Positions 52,288 through 62,041 are shown, numbered from the stretch's first letter. The stretch: DNA of 64,000 nucleotides from Nitrosopumilus sp. (GCF_025698945.1 NZ_JAILWM010000004.1:62001-126000), one strand, 5' to 3'. Program-made: numbers and translations. Notes: generated from the sequence alone by a model not told the origin.

Positions 52288-53292
52288 AATACCTTCAATT
52301 ATAACCTCAAATCCATGGGGAATTTTTCCTACCCCATATTTACATCCTGTAATTTTTGATGTCACAAACAAGTTAGTCTCTAAATGTTTAGATATTTTTC
52401 CAACATGAAAAATACTTTTTTTGTTAGTTAGACTTGCAGGTACTACCAACATATCTGCTAACTTATCATCAACTCCAAACATATTTCCCATAAATCCTTC
52501 AATATCTATATCAAAAACATGATTTTTCTTATCATATATGCTATCTACTCCAATTATTGAATTGTCATCTATACTACATATCAATAAGGATGCTCCAGAA
52601 TCCAAAGCATTCTGATTTTCTAAATGTACTTCAACTTGAAATTTTTCTTTAATTAATTTATTTTTAATTAGTGCAATTTCTTTTTCTATTTCATTGATAG
52701 ATATTTTTGAAAAAGTACAAATTATTTTTACGTTTTTCGTATTTCTTTTTGTTAAAAAAATTGGTTTAAGATTTGATGGATTAACTAATAAATTAATTTC
52801 TCCACCACCTTTTGGATAATAACCCTGTTTAATTACATTAAGAGAAAATTCAATTCCCATTTTTGAATATGCTTCTTTTAACACATTTTGTGTATATTCA
52901 ATTGTTGGACTCCATTGAACATTTGTTCCGCCTTTTAATGTTAAGTTAATTTTTTTTTGTGATATTGAAACTACTGGAATAATTACTTGTAAGATTAGTG
53001 AAATGCTACCTGCTGTTCCTACATCTTCTACTAGTTCTAAGCTTTCAATTTCTCCTGGAATAAATTTTAATTCTGTGGAGCCTATCTCTGCTCCAATAAC
53101 ATAAGCATTTGAAATTTTTTCAAGAATTTTTATCATTGTTAGATGTTGTGGTCGTAGTCCAGGAATTCTTCGATTCATTCTAATTTTTTCAATATGAATA
53201 GGTTGTTTTGTGATACATGATATGGTAATTGCTGAACGAATAATTTGTCCTCCACCTTCACCATATGCTCCATTGATTTTTAGAAATTCCAC
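52267..53292 (-). CDS. rtcA: RNA 3'-terminal phosphate cyclase
   Basis: 341 residues. GAYGEGGGQIIRSA at the N-terminus, and RPQHLTMIK, GTNVQWSPTIEY and the C-terminal HxE-like region are RtcA features. Forms 2',3'-cyclic phosphate at RNA 3' ends via an adenylated-histidine intermediate. ATG start. Confidence 0.93.
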   Translation of the reverse strand: MEFLKINGAYGEGGGQIIRSAITISCITKQPIHIEKIRMNRRIPGLRPQHLTMIKILEKISNAYVIGAEIGSTELKFIPGEIESLELVEDVGTAGSISLILQVIIPVVSISQKKINLTLKGGTNVQWSPTIEYTQNVLKEAYSKMGIEFSLNVIKQGYYPKGGGEINLLVNPSNLKPIFLTKRNTKNVKIICTFSKISINEIEKEIALIKNKLIKEKFQVEVHLENQNALDSGASLLICSIDDNSIIGVDSIYDKKNHVFDIDIEGFMGNMFGVDDKLADMLVVPASLTNKKSIFHVGKISKHLETNLFVTSKITGCKYGVGKIPHGFEVIIEGISDSGIK

Positions 53293-53353
53293 AAATCATT
53301 TGAATTTCTACTCTTTATGATAGTTTTTTAAAAAGAAATTTTCTAACTTTTGT

Positions 53354-53848
53354 ATGAATGGTTTGTTAATAGGGAGATTCCAACCTTTTCATTTAGGACA
53401 TCTAGAGGCATTGAAATTTGCTCTATCGAAGGTTGATAAATTATGGGTGGGATTGGGCAGTTCTAATAAACCACTAGAAAAAATCAATCCCTTTTCTGCT
53501 GAAGAACGAAAAGAAATGATTCTATCCTCTATAGATGATTCCATGAAAGAAAGAATTTCAATTTATTTTATTCCAGACTTGGATAATCATGTCAGATGGA
53601 TTGAAAAAATAGATACAATTGTTCCAAGATTTGATATTGTTTTTTCAAATGATGACTTGACAAAACATCTGTATTCTAAAAGATCAGTTCAGGTAATTCC
53701 TATTCCATTTTTGAAAAGGGATGAGTTATCTGGAACAAATATTAGGGATTTGATTATTAGCGATCAAAAATGGGAGAATCTAGTACCTGAGGGCACAAAA
53801 AATTTTCTAATAAAATCTAGTGCTATAGACCGATTAAAAAATCTCTAA
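53354..53848 (+). CDS. nadM: Nicotinamide-nucleotide adenylyltransferase
   Basis: 164 residues. GRFQPFHLGHLEALKFAL contains the HxGH nucleotidyl-transfer motif, and ELSGTNIRDLI is the ISSTxxR-type motif. Final step of NAD synthesis. ATG start. Confidence 0.94.
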   Translation: MNGLLIGRFQPFHLGHLEALKFALSKVDKLWVGLGSSNKPLEKINPFSAEERKEMILSSIDDSMKERISIYFIPDLDNHVRWIEKIDTIVPRFDIVFSNDDLTKHLYSKRSVQVIPIPFLKRDELSGTNIRDLIISDQKWENLVPEGTKNFLIKSSAIDRLKNL

Positions 53849-53889
53849 TTATAAATAAACCCCATATTACATTGAGAAATAGAATTCAA

Positions 53890-55035
53890 ATGGAATACCT
53901 CTCAATGCTTCCTGGTCCTACAAATGTACCTAATAGAGTAATGAGAGCAATGTTAGCACCAATTATCAATCATCGTAGTGATGATTTTGTTGAATTATAC
54001 ACTGATGTTGTTTCAAAAACACAACAAGTGTTTGAAACACAAAATGATATTGTAGCTTTGTCTGCATCTGGAACAGGTGCAGTTGAAGCAGGTGTAGTTA
54101 ATTTAGTTAAAAAAGGTGATAAAATTATCATACCTGTAAATGGAGAATTTAGTGGTAGATTAGCACAACTAATTGAAAATCAAGGATGCAATGTAGTAAA
54201 ACTTCAAACTCCTCCAGGACAAAATGCCACTTTTGATCAAGTAAAAGAAGCATTTGATAATAATAAAGATGTTAAAGCATTCTATGTTGTTCACAACGAA
54301 ACTTCTACAGGCACTATGGTAAATTATCTTGATAAAGTATCTGACTTGACATCAAGAAATGACGCATTCTATGTAGTTGATTCAGTTTCATTACTTGGTG
54401 GTGCTCAACTCCCAGTTGACAAATGGAATATTGATGTATGTATGACTGGTGCTCAGAAAGCTATTGCTGCCCCACCTGGAATCTCACCAATTTCTATAAG
54501 TCCAAGAGCTAAAAAATACATGATTGAAAATCCTCCACCTACAATGTATTTCAATTTAGCAAGATATTTCAAATATTATGATGAGGAAAAACATACTCCT
54601 TTCACACCTGCACTTCCATTACTTTATGCATATAGAGAAGCATTGTCTATAATGTTAGAAGAAGGATTACAGAATGTCTTTAAACGACATAAGGTATGTT
54701 CTGATGCATTATATTCCGGATTAAGTGCAATTGGTCTTACTCCATTTGCCAAAGAAGAAGATCGTTCAATCTCGATTGTTGCATTAAATTATCTTGATGG
54801 ACTAGAAGACAAAACATTCAGAAATACCTTGGCTAATAAATTCAAAGTTTTAGTTGCTGGCGGATTTGGTGATCTAAAAGGCAAAGTATTCAGAGTTGGA
54901 TGCATGGGAGAAGTTAGTCCATATCATGTAATGCGAACTATTTCTGCAATTTCATCTACATTAGCTATGATGGGATACGAAATAGATGCTCAAGCAGGAC
55001 TAAAAACTGCAGAAGAAAAACTTAAAGCTCTCTAA
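53890..55035 (+). CDS. Alanine-glyoxylate/serine-pyruvate-type aminotransferase (class V)
   Basis: 381 residues. MEYLSMLPGPTNVPNRVM is a typical start, with the PLP Lys in MTGAQKAIAAPPG. VHNETSTGTM and VVDSVSLLGG are class V motifs. Transfers amino groups between alanine or serine and glyoxylate. The ATG at 53890 is chosen; a TTG at 53872 is in frame. Whether it works in photorespiration-like C2 metabolism or in amino-acid synthesis is unknown. Confidence 0.88.
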   Translation: MEYLSMLPGPTNVPNRVMRAMLAPIINHRSDDFVELYTDVVSKTQQVFETQNDIVALSASGTGAVEAGVVNLVKKGDKIIIPVNGEFSGRLAQLIENQGCNVVKLQTPPGQNATFDQVKEAFDNNKDVKAFYVVHNETSTGTMVNYLDKVSDLTSRNDAFYVVDSVSLLGGAQLPVDKWNIDVCMTGAQKAIAAPPGISPISISPRAKKYMIENPPPTMYFNLARYFKYYDEEKHTPFTPALPLLYAYREALSIMLEEGLQNVFKRHKVCSDALYSGLSAIGLTPFAKEEDRSISIVALNYLDGLEDKTFRNTLANKFKVLVAGGFGDLKGKVFRVGCMGEVSPYHVMRTISAISSTLAMMGYEIDAQAGLKTAEEKLKAL

Positions 55036-55046
55036 ACCCTGTTAAC

Positions 55047-55055
55047 TTAATATAA
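55047..55055 (+). promoter_or_regulatory. TATA box of the FKBP gene
   Basis: The motif ttaatataa is centred about 26 bp before the TTG at 55077. Confidence 0.6.
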
Positions 55056-55076
55056 GGAAATTCGAGACCGATCACA

Positions 55077-55823
55077 TTGACTTTCAATAAAGGATCTTTA
55101 ATTTTAGTAGATTATACTGCTAAAGTAAAAGATAGTGAAGATGTTTTTGATACAACTATTGAAGAAGATGCAAAAAAATATTCTATTCATGAACAAAATG
55201 TCAAATATCAACCTAAACTAGTTTCAATTGGAGAAGTTTCATATCCAGTTCTCAAAGGATTAGATGAAGCACTTGCAAAAACTTCTGTTGGAGATAAGTT
55301 AACTGTAGAAGTAACACCAGACAAAGGCTTTGGTGAAAGAGATTCTGGAAAAGTTAGAATGATTCCAATTAGAAAATTAGGTGAAGATGCTGAAAAAGTT
55401 TCAGTAGGTGACACAATTGAAGTTGATAATAAAAGAGGAATAATTCGTTATATTGGTTCAGGTAGAGTCCAAGTTGACTACAATCATAGATACGCAGGTA
55501 AAACGATTCTTTTTGATGTTAATGTAATAAAATCTCTCGAGTCACCAAGTGACAAAATTGATGGAATTCTTAAAAATCGATTACCAGTTGAGGACTCAAA
55601 AATATCATTTGATTTAAAAGATAAAGAAGTAAACATCTCAATTCCTGAAGAAATTTTACGTGCTGATGGCTTACAAATCATGAAACATTTTATTCAATTA
55701 GATATTTTCAAATTTGTTCCAACTTTAGAAAAAGTAAGTTTTGTTGAAACACATATCAACAAACAATCTCAGGAAAAAAAACCTGAATCAAAAGAAAAAG
55801 TTGTTGAAGAAAAATCTGCATAA
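55077..55823 (+). CDS. FKBP-type peptidyl-prolyl isomerase (SlyD-like)
   Basis: 248 residues: FKBP core interrupted by an IF domain (FDTTIEEDAKKY..., PVLKGLDEALAKT, VTPDKGFGERD, YNHRYAGKTILFDV), then a C-terminal extension of about 100 residues with a charged tail (KPESKEKVVEEK). TTG start. Folding helper and possible metal-binding protein. Confidence 0.9.
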   Translation: MTFNKGSLILVDYTAKVKDSEDVFDTTIEEDAKKYSIHEQNVKYQPKLVSIGEVSYPVLKGLDEALAKTSVGDKLTVEVTPDKGFGERDSGKVRMIPIRKLGEDAEKVSVGDTIEVDNKRGIIRYIGSGRVQVDYNHRYAGKTILFDVNVIKSLESPSDKIDGILKNRLPVEDSKISFDLKDKEVNISIPEEILRADGLQIMKHFIQLDIFKFVPTLEKVSFVETHINKQSQEKKPESKEKVVEEKSA

Positions 55824-55824
55824 A

Positions 55825-56889
55825 TTAAATTACTTTGGTAATCTTTGCTAAATTCAAAGCTCTCTTTTCTGTCATTTCAATCTCTTTTAGAATAGTATAT
55901 CTTTCAGGTCTTAGATCTTGTGCAATCATTAGTGCATCTATGATCTGTTCTTTTGTTAAGCCAATTTGTTTAGCTGTAATAGGCGCTCCAAGTTCTTTGA
56001 GTGTTTTTGAGATTTTTTTCCAATCTTGTCCTTGCAGTTTTGCTATTAAAATAGAACCCAATCCACATTTTTCTCCATGTAATCCTTTACCTGGTGCAAT
56101 CTTATCTAATGCATGTGAAAAAAGATGTTCTGCTCCAGAACATGGTCTACTACTACCTGCTATACAAGATGCTACACCTGCACTAATCAAAGCTTCAACA
56201 ATTACTCGTGCATCAAGTCCTTTCTTTGCATATTGAGTAGAATTCTCCATTACAATATTTGCACTCATCAATGCTAAATCAGCTGAATATCTTCCATAAT
56301 ATTCCCCAGTTCTGTCTCTTCCTAACTGCCAGTCTTTTACAGCAATAATGTTTGCAATTAAATCTCCACAACCACTTGAAAGTAATCTTTTTGGGGCCTT
56401 TTTGATTATATCAATATCTACAAACACTCCTAATGGAGCAGTAGCTACTATTGAATGAGGTTTATCACTTTTGACTGAAACAAAAGGACTTGCCATTCCA
56501 TCATGTGATGCTGCAGTTGGAACACTGACAAATGGAATATTCAGGTTAAAAGAAACCATTTTTGCAGTATCTACTGAGCGACCCCCTCCAATACCAGCTA
56601 CTAGATCACTGTTATCCTTTTTTACATCTTTTTGAATTGTATTTAGTGTGGAAATTTGATTATCTATTGATGTATGCCATACAAATTTGATCTTTTTTGC
56701 TTTTAATGATTTTTCAATTTTCTGTTTAAGAATTTTTTTTACATGAATTCCTGAAATTAATGATACTTTTTTTGGTTTAGTTAAATTATAAAGAAATGAT
56801 CCAAATTCACCAATATTTTTTTCGCCTACTACAATTTGTCTTGGCAGTTCCATCGTATGTGATTTCATGCGATCCTGATTTTTTGACAT
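55825..56889 (-). CDS. egsA: sn-Glycerol-1-phosphate dehydrogenase
   Basis: 354 residues. Makes the G1P backbone of archaeal ether lipids. AGIGGGRSVDTAK, SVPTAASHDGMASPF, and the zinc His residues in CSGAEHLFSHAL and LHGEKCGLG identify it. Start at 56889 (ATG), alternatives at 56868 and 56853. Ends 1 bp from the convergent FKBP gene. Confidence 0.95.
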   Translation of the reverse strand: MSKNQDRMKSHTMELPRQIVVGEKNIGEFGSFLYNLTKPKKVSLISGIHVKKILKQKIEKSLKAKKIKFVWHTSIDNQISTLNTIQKDVKKDNSDLVAGIGGGRSVDTAKMVSFNLNIPFVSVPTAASHDGMASPFVSVKSDKPHSIVATAPLGVFVDIDIIKKAPKRLLSSGCGDLIANIIAVKDWQLGRDRTGEYYGRYSADLALMSANIVMENSTQYAKKGLDARVIVEALISAGVASCIAGSSRPCSGAEHLFSHALDKIAPGKGLHGEKCGLGSILIAKLQGQDWKKISKTLKELGAPITAKQIGLTKEQIIDALMIAQDLRPERYTILKEIEMTEKRALNLAKITKVI

Positions 56890-56916
56890 TATTTATGATT
56901 TCAAGGGATCAAAAAG

Positions 56917-56926
56917 TTATTTAAAA
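56917..56926. promoter_or_regulatory. AT-rich box shared by divergent egsA and psmB
   Basis: ttatttaaaa sits 28-37 bp from the egsA ATG on the minus strand and 40-49 bp from the psmB TTG on the plus strand. Both genes start in a 76-bp spacer, so one box or two overlapping boxes may serve both directions. Confidence 0.45.
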
Positions 56927-56965
56927 GGGTGAGATGCCAGTTACTTTATCTTAATAGGTGTATTT

Positions 56966-57598
56966 TTGTCAAATAATGTTGAAGAAAAAATTCTGCACGG
57001 GACTACCACTGTAGGTATCAAGGCTAAAGACGGTGTCGTATTATGCGCTGATATGAGAGCAAGTGCAGGTTACTTTATTGCAAATAACAATACTATGAAA
57101 ATCCAGAAAATTGACTTACATGCAGGTCTTACTTTGGCTGGAGGGGTTGCAGATGCACAAAATATTGTTGATATTCTTCGCTATCATTCTAATTTACACA
57201 GAGTTGAAAAACAAGGTCCGATTTCAATTCATTCTCTTGCAAGACTTTGCTCATTAATCTTCCATCAAAATAGAGGTTATCCATTCATGGCTGATATTTT
57301 GGTTGGTGGATATGATGCTGAAGGTCCTGCATTGTTTAACATCGATATGTTTGGATCAGTTGAAAAGAAATCATATGTTACAACCGGAAGCGGTTCTCCA
57401 GTAGCTTATGGTTTACTTGAAGAAGAATACCGAGATGACCTGACAATCGAGGAAGCAAAAAAAATAGCTCTACGAGCTGTTAAAGCAGCAATAGTTAGAA
57501 ACATTGGTACAGGTGATGGAATCAACATCGCTGTAATGGATAAAGATGGATTCCGTCTTTTAACCGATGAACAAAAGAAAGCTGTTATCGAACTTTAG
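56966..57598 (+). CDS. psmB: Proteasome beta subunit
   Basis: 210 residues. The propeptide (MSNNVEEKILHG) is removed to expose the catalytic Thr of TTTVGIKAKDG. With that Thr as residue 1, Asp17 (CADMRAS) and Lys33 fall at the expected positions, so the subunit should be active. TTG start. The next gene begins 7 bp downstream. Confidence 0.95.
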   Translation: MSNNVEEKILHGTTTVGIKAKDGVVLCADMRASAGYFIANNNTMKIQKIDLHAGLTLAGGVADAQNIVDILRYHSNLHRVEKQGPISIHSLARLCSLIFHQNRGYPFMADILVGGYDAEGPALFNIDMFGSVEKKSYVTTGSGSPVAYGLLEEEYRDDLTIEEAKKIALRAVKAAIVRNIGTGDGINIAVMDKDGFRLLTDEQKKAVIEL

Positions 57599-57605
57599 TG
57601 ATTTA

Positions 57606-59546
57606 ATGCAAAGAAAACAACAACAAAAAGAATTACCTCCTAGTAGCCAGAATATAATGGCAACCATACTGCAAAGTATTCCTAAAGAAGCAGGAGTTAC
57701 AAAAATAGAATATGAGGGACCAAGAATTGCACTTTATACAAACTCACCACGTTATCTAATGGAAAATAATGAAACAATTTCCAATCTTGTTAATATCATT
57801 AAGAAAAGAATTGTAGTTAGAACTGATGAATCCATTAGAAAACCAGAAGATGAAGCTAGAAAAATTCTTGCAGATTGTGTTCCACCAGAAGCTAAACTAG
57901 AAGGTACTCTATTTGATACTGCAACAGGAGAAGTATCCGTTGAAGCAAAACGACCTTGGTTATTACAGAGAAATGCACAAGAATTCAATCATGCTGAAAT
58001 TACTGAAAAAATAGGATGGAAATTACGTATTAGAAAAGCTACGACCATTCCTTCAAGGACAATTCAGACCATTAATGCAACTCTAAAACAGGCTTCAGCT
58101 GAGAGAAGTAAGCAACTCAAACAAGTCGGAGATGAAATCTTTAGACCAAGACTCTCTCAACGAACAGAAGTATCACTTTACACCCTTGGAGGATTTGGAC
58201 AAGTAGGAAGATCTTCTCTTTTACTATCAACTCCTGAAAGTAAGATCCTCATTGATTGTGGAATTAACCCTGGCGCTCGTTCTCCAATGGATGCATATCC
58301 CAGATTAGATTCACTAAATCTCACTTTGGATGAACTTGATGCAGTAGTAATTGGACATGCACATTTGGATCATACCGGATTTTTGCCTGCTTTGTGTAAA
58401 TATGGATACAAAGGTCCTATCTATTGTACTGAACCAACTTTACCTATGATGAATCTAATTCAGTTAGATGCAATCAAAGTAGCTGCAGCCCAAGGAAGAA
58501 CTCCAATTTATTCTGAACGTGATGTTAAACAAATTATGAGACAAACTATTACTTTGCCCTATGGAACTGTAACTGATATCTCCCCTGATATCAAATTGGT
58601 TCTTGCAAATGCAGGCCATATTCTTGGTTCAGCTTTATGTCACTTTCATATTGGAAATGGTGATCACAATTTTGTTTATTCAGGTGATATTAAATTTGGA
58701 AAAAGTATATTGTTTGAAGCTGCAAGTTGGAATTTTCCAAGAGTTGAAACTCTGTTAATTGAAAGTACGTATGGACTTAAGGAAGATATTCAGCCAAGCA
58801 GACAAGAAGTTGAATCTGCTTTCATTAATGCAGTAAACAATACTCTTGCCGATGGAGGAAAAGTCTTGATTCCAATTCCTGCAGTTGGGCGTGCACAAGA
58901 AATTATGATGGTAATTGATCATTACATGAAATCCGGAGAAATGATTGAAGCTCCAGTATTTACAGAAGGAATGATCTCTGAAGCATCAGCAATACATGAG
59001 TCATATCCAGAATATCTTGCAAGAGAACTTAAACAAAAGATACTAGAGACAGATGATAATCCGTTTGATTCTGAATATTTTACCAATATTGAACATGCAG
59101 ATGCTAGAGAAGAGCCAATGAGAGAAGATTCGCCATGTATTATTTTAGCAACATCAGGAATGTTAGAAGGAGGTCCAGTTTTAGAATACTTCAAAAATAT
59201 TGCACCTGATAAGAAGAGCAAAGTCTTGTTTGTATCATATCAAGTTAATGGAACTATGGGAAGAAGAGTTCTTGATGGTTCTAAACAGGTCTCCATGTTA
59301 GGTAAAGAAGGTAAAGTTGAAGTAGTATCAGTAAATTGTAGTGTTGAAAAACTTGATGGTTTTAGTGGACATAGTGATTATAATCAACTAATGTCATTCG
59401 TTCAAAGACTTAGACCTAAACTTCGAAGAGTTTTGGTTAATCATGGTGAACGTAAAAAATCTGAAAATCTTGCAATGAATATTAGACGAATGTATAAAGT
59501 ACCTGCACACTATCCGCAAATTCAAGAAGCAATAAAATTATTTTAG
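57606..59546 (+). CDS. fttA: Archaeal CPSF-like beta-CASP ribonuclease (FttA/aCPSF1)
   Basis: 646 residues: two KH-like domains at the N-terminus (about 1-140), metallo-beta-lactamase domain with HAHLDHTGFLP, a SGDIKFG motif and a beta-CASP region ending FSGHSDYNQL and LVNHGERKKSEN. In archaea this nuclease terminates transcription by cleaving nascent RNA. ATG at 57606 (an upstream in-frame TTG would overlap psmB). The 3' end overlaps sepF by 9 bp. Confidence 0.94.
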   Translation: MQRKQQQKELPPSSQNIMATILQSIPKEAGVTKIEYEGPRIALYTNSPRYLMENNETISNLVNIIKKRIVVRTDESIRKPEDEARKILADCVPPEAKLEGTLFDTATGEVSVEAKRPWLLQRNAQEFNHAEITEKIGWKLRIRKATTIPSRTIQTINATLKQASAERSKQLKQVGDEIFRPRLSQRTEVSLYTLGGFGQVGRSSLLLSTPESKILIDCGINPGARSPMDAYPRLDSLNLTLDELDAVVIGHAHLDHTGFLPALCKYGYKGPIYCTEPTLPMMNLIQLDAIKVAAAQGRTPIYSERDVKQIMRQTITLPYGTVTDISPDIKLVLANAGHILGSALCHFHIGNGDHNFVYSGDIKFGKSILFEAASWNFPRVETLLIESTYGLKEDIQPSRQEVESAFINAVNNTLADGGKVLIPIPAVGRAQEIMMVIDHYMKSGEMIEAPVFTEGMISEASAIHESYPEYLARELKQKILETDDNPFDSEYFTNIEHADAREEPMREDSPCIILATSGMLEGGPVLEYFKNIAPDKKSKVLFVSYQVNGTMGRRVLDGSKQVSMLGKEGKVEVVSVNCSVEKLDGFSGHSDYNQLMSFVQRLRPKLRRVLVNHGERKKSENLAMNIRRMYKVPAHYPQIQEAIKLF

Positions 59547-59816
59547 ATCGTACTCTGGTTTCCAGATTTTAATACTTGATGGAGCAACAATTATTCTCTC
59601 CTCACCTAATCTTGCAATATCTGCATCAGCAGCTTTTGCAATAGAATACAATTCTTCAACTACTTTACGAAGTTGTTCCACATCTTTTTGGGCTAATGGA
59701 GTTACTCGTAGAATCAATATCATCTCTTTTTTGATGTCTTCTTTTATAGAATGAACATCGCTGATGTCTCTGATTGTAATTGCTTTGAGATATGTGGGAT
59801 TTTCTTGTTTTTGCAT
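59538..59816 (-). CDS. sepF: SepF-like cell-division protein, short form
   Basis: 92 residues consisting only of the SepF core domain: TYLKAITIRDISDVHSIKED, ILRVTPLAQKDVEQL and DIARLGEERIIVAP. The usual N-terminal amphipathic membrane-targeting helix and linker are absent, and an in-frame TAG seven codons upstream rules out a longer start. SepF tethers FtsZ to membrane in other archaea. ATG start. Confidence 0.85.
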   Translation of the reverse strand: MQKQENPTYLKAITIRDISDVHSIKEDIKKEMILILRVTPLAQKDVEQLRKVVEELYSIAKAADADIARLGEERIIVAPSSIKIWKPEYDLK

Positions 59817-59889
59817 CCTTGTTAAAAATGAGATCTACTTCCTCAAAAACTCTTCCTTAGTTAGAACTAATTTTAGAAAAAATTCACGC

Positions 59890-60903
59890 CTAAATTCTGT
59901 ATTTTATGTAATACTCTTCTTCTACTTTTTCTGCTGAAATTTCTTCAGATATGTTATCTTTTTTTACAACAACAATTGATTGTTCGTTTTTTGGAGCGTC
60001 TGAATATCTTAATGTAACTGATGCTGCAAATTTTACATGCATTTTTGCATTTTTACCACGTAAAATTGAAACTGGTCCTACATGATCTTTAGCTTCAAGT
60101 AAAATATCATCAGGTAATGCAATTGCCTGAATCATTTCATTTTCATCCTTATTTCTTCCTACTACAAATTTCGTTTCTTCATCTAATCTGAAATGTCTTC
60201 CAATCTTTAACAAATCAATATCGTTAATCGTTGGTGTTTCAGTATGTGTAAACAAATCTTTAGCTTTAACACCAAATTGTGGATCAGTTAAAAGACAACC
60301 ACCTCCAGCATTTGGTGGGTTTTCAATACCATATTGTTTTGCCATCTCTAATTGATTCCTTCTTGTTCTTCCTTTAATCATTCCAAGATTTTCTCTTTTG
60401 ATCAACCCTTCTTTTTCTGGAATTGTTTCTGGTAACAATGCTGCTGATAATGGTCTGACAATTTTTCCAACTAATCCTGATTCTTTTTCAATAGTTCTTA
60501 ACGCTGGTGCATGTTGACTCATTGGTCTTTGTCCTAAAACTTCTCCTGAAATAATAAACTCTGCACCAATTTCTTCCATGTGTTTTTTTGCTGCATCAAA
60601 CATCATAGATCTGCAATCTACACATGGATTAAATCCTGCACCAATTCCATGTTTAGGATGCTTTAGCATTTCAATGTATTCATCGCCTAGATAAACAGTT
60701 TTTAAATTAACATTAAGATCATCAGCTCTTTCTCTAATTTCAAAACCACATCCTCGTCCACAATCAAAATCACAAAATGGAGTTTTAATTGCAACAGCTG
60801 ATACTTCAAAACCTTGTTCTTGCATCATTCTTACTGCAAGTTGACTATCTAGTCCACCAGACAATAAAGCAACTACTTTCTTCTTCTCTTTTTCTTCAGT
60901 CAC
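59890..60903 (-). CDS. PP-loop ATPase, predicted tRNA sulfurtransferase (MnmA/ThiI-related)
   Basis: 337 residues from the GTG at 60903. The PP-loop SGGLDS (about 15-20) binds ATP for substrate adenylation. CDFDCGRGCG and CVDCR provide further Cys for sulfur transfer or metal. The C-terminal NENEMIQ... region (DDILLEAKDHVGPVSILRG) resembles an RNA-binding NFACT-R-like domain. A longer frame to 61032 is excluded because it would overlap the divergent peptidase; a TATA box (gtatatgg, about 60927) supports the GTG. Confidence 0.75.
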   Translation of the reverse strand: MTEEKEKKKVVALLSGGLDSQLAVRMMQEQGFEVSAVAIKTPFCDFDCGRGCGFEIRERADDLNVNLKTVYLGDEYIEMLKHPKHGIGAGFNPCVDCRSMMFDAAKKHMEEIGAEFIISGEVLGQRPMSQHAPALRTIEKESGLVGKIVRPLSAALLPETIPEKEGLIKRENLGMIKGRTRRNQLEMAKQYGIENPPNAGGGCLLTDPQFGVKAKDLFTHTETPTINDIDLLKIGRHFRLDEETKFVVGRNKDENEMIQAIALPDDILLEAKDHVGPVSILRGKNAKMHVKFAASVTLRYSDAPKNEQSIVVVKKDNISEEISAEKVEEEYYIKYRI

Positions 60904-60974
60904 ATTATTTGGGATCAAAATTCCATATACAAACTTTGCATCATACATAAATTGAGAAACAGCGATATTTTTGT

Positions 60975-62039
60975 GTGAAGCAGCGCAGAAAAAATCTACT
61001 AAGATATGCACAAAAAATAGGCTGTGATACACTGGTTACATTTGAGCCTGAAAACCTGTATTATCTGACTGGGTTTTGGGGTGAAGCAATAGGATTACTA
61101 GAAAAAAATGGTAAAACTACAATTATTGCTCCAGAACTAGAGGTAGGCAGAGCAAAAGATGAATCAGAAGATTGTGATGTAATTACTTCTGAACGAGGAA
61201 TGGGGTTAATCTCATCATTGATTACAAAAATTAAAAAAAATGATGTTTGTACTGATTGCCAAAATTATTCTGTAATGATGTCATTAAAAAAATCAATTCC
61301 AAAAATAAAATCATCAACTGAACCATTTTACAGTGCACGGATAATCAAAGATGAAAATGAAATAAAAATTCTAAAAAAAGCTTCTAAAATCATTGATGAA
61401 ATGTTTGAATTGTGTTCAAAAAAGATGAAAGTAGGTCAAAAAGAATCAGAACTACAAACAATTTTGATGACATATGCTATGGAGCAAGAAATGTTTGATA
61501 CTGGCTACAAATCAACACTTAACCCTCTAATTATTGCTGGTGGACCAAATGGTGCATTACCTCATGCACAAGTTACACAAAGAAAATTCAAAAAAGGTGA
61601 TCTAGTAGTAACAGATCTTACATTGCGATACAAAGGATATGTATCTGATGCAACAAGAACATTTGCAATTGGAAAAATACCTTCTCAAGCAAATGAAGCA
61701 TATGAAATTGTTAAAGAATCTCAAATGCTTGGTTTAAAGTCTGTAAAACCAAATGTTGATTGTAAAGATGTTGATGCTGCTTGTAGAAAATACATTGATG
61801 AAAAAAAGTATGGCAAATACTTTATTCACTCAACAGGACATGGAATTGGATTAGAAGTTCATGAACTACCTACAATTTCTTATCGAAGTGATACAAAACT
61901 AAAAGAAAATATGGCAATTACAGTTGAACCTGGAATCTATATTGAAAATAAGTTTGGAATTAGAATAGAAGATTCTTTAATTGTAAAAGATCGTCCAATA
62001 ATTATGCACAAATTTACTAAAGATCTAGTTACAATTTGA
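60975..62039 (+). CDS. Xaa-Pro aminopeptidase (peptidase M24)
   Basis: 354 residues. Creatinase-type N-terminal domain, then the pita-bread catalytic domain with metal ligands VVTDLTLRYKGYVSDATRTF (two Asp), HSTGHGIG (His), VEPGIYIE and RIEDSLIV (Glu). Removes residues before proline. GTG at 60975. Divergent from the PP-loop gene. Confidence 0.92.
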   Translation: MKQRRKNLLRYAQKIGCDTLVTFEPENLYYLTGFWGEAIGLLEKNGKTTIIAPELEVGRAKDESEDCDVITSERGMGLISSLITKIKKNDVCTDCQNYSVMMSLKKSIPKIKSSTEPFYSARIIKDENEIKILKKASKIIDEMFELCSKKMKVGQKESELQTILMTYAMEQEMFDTGYKSTLNPLIIAGGPNGALPHAQVTQRKFKKGDLVVTDLTLRYKGYVSDATRTFAIGKIPSQANEAYEIVKESQMLGLKSVKPNVDCKDVDAACRKYIDEKKYGKYFIHSTGHGIGLEVHELPTISYRSDTKLKENMAITVEPGIYIENKFGIRIEDSLIVKDRPIIMHKFTKDLVTI

Positions 62040-62041
62040 GG

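Noticed and set aside
60904-61032. Long N-terminal extension of the PP-loop protein to 61032.
   Set aside because: It would overlap the divergent peptidase start, and the GTG at 60903 has a correctly spaced TATA box.
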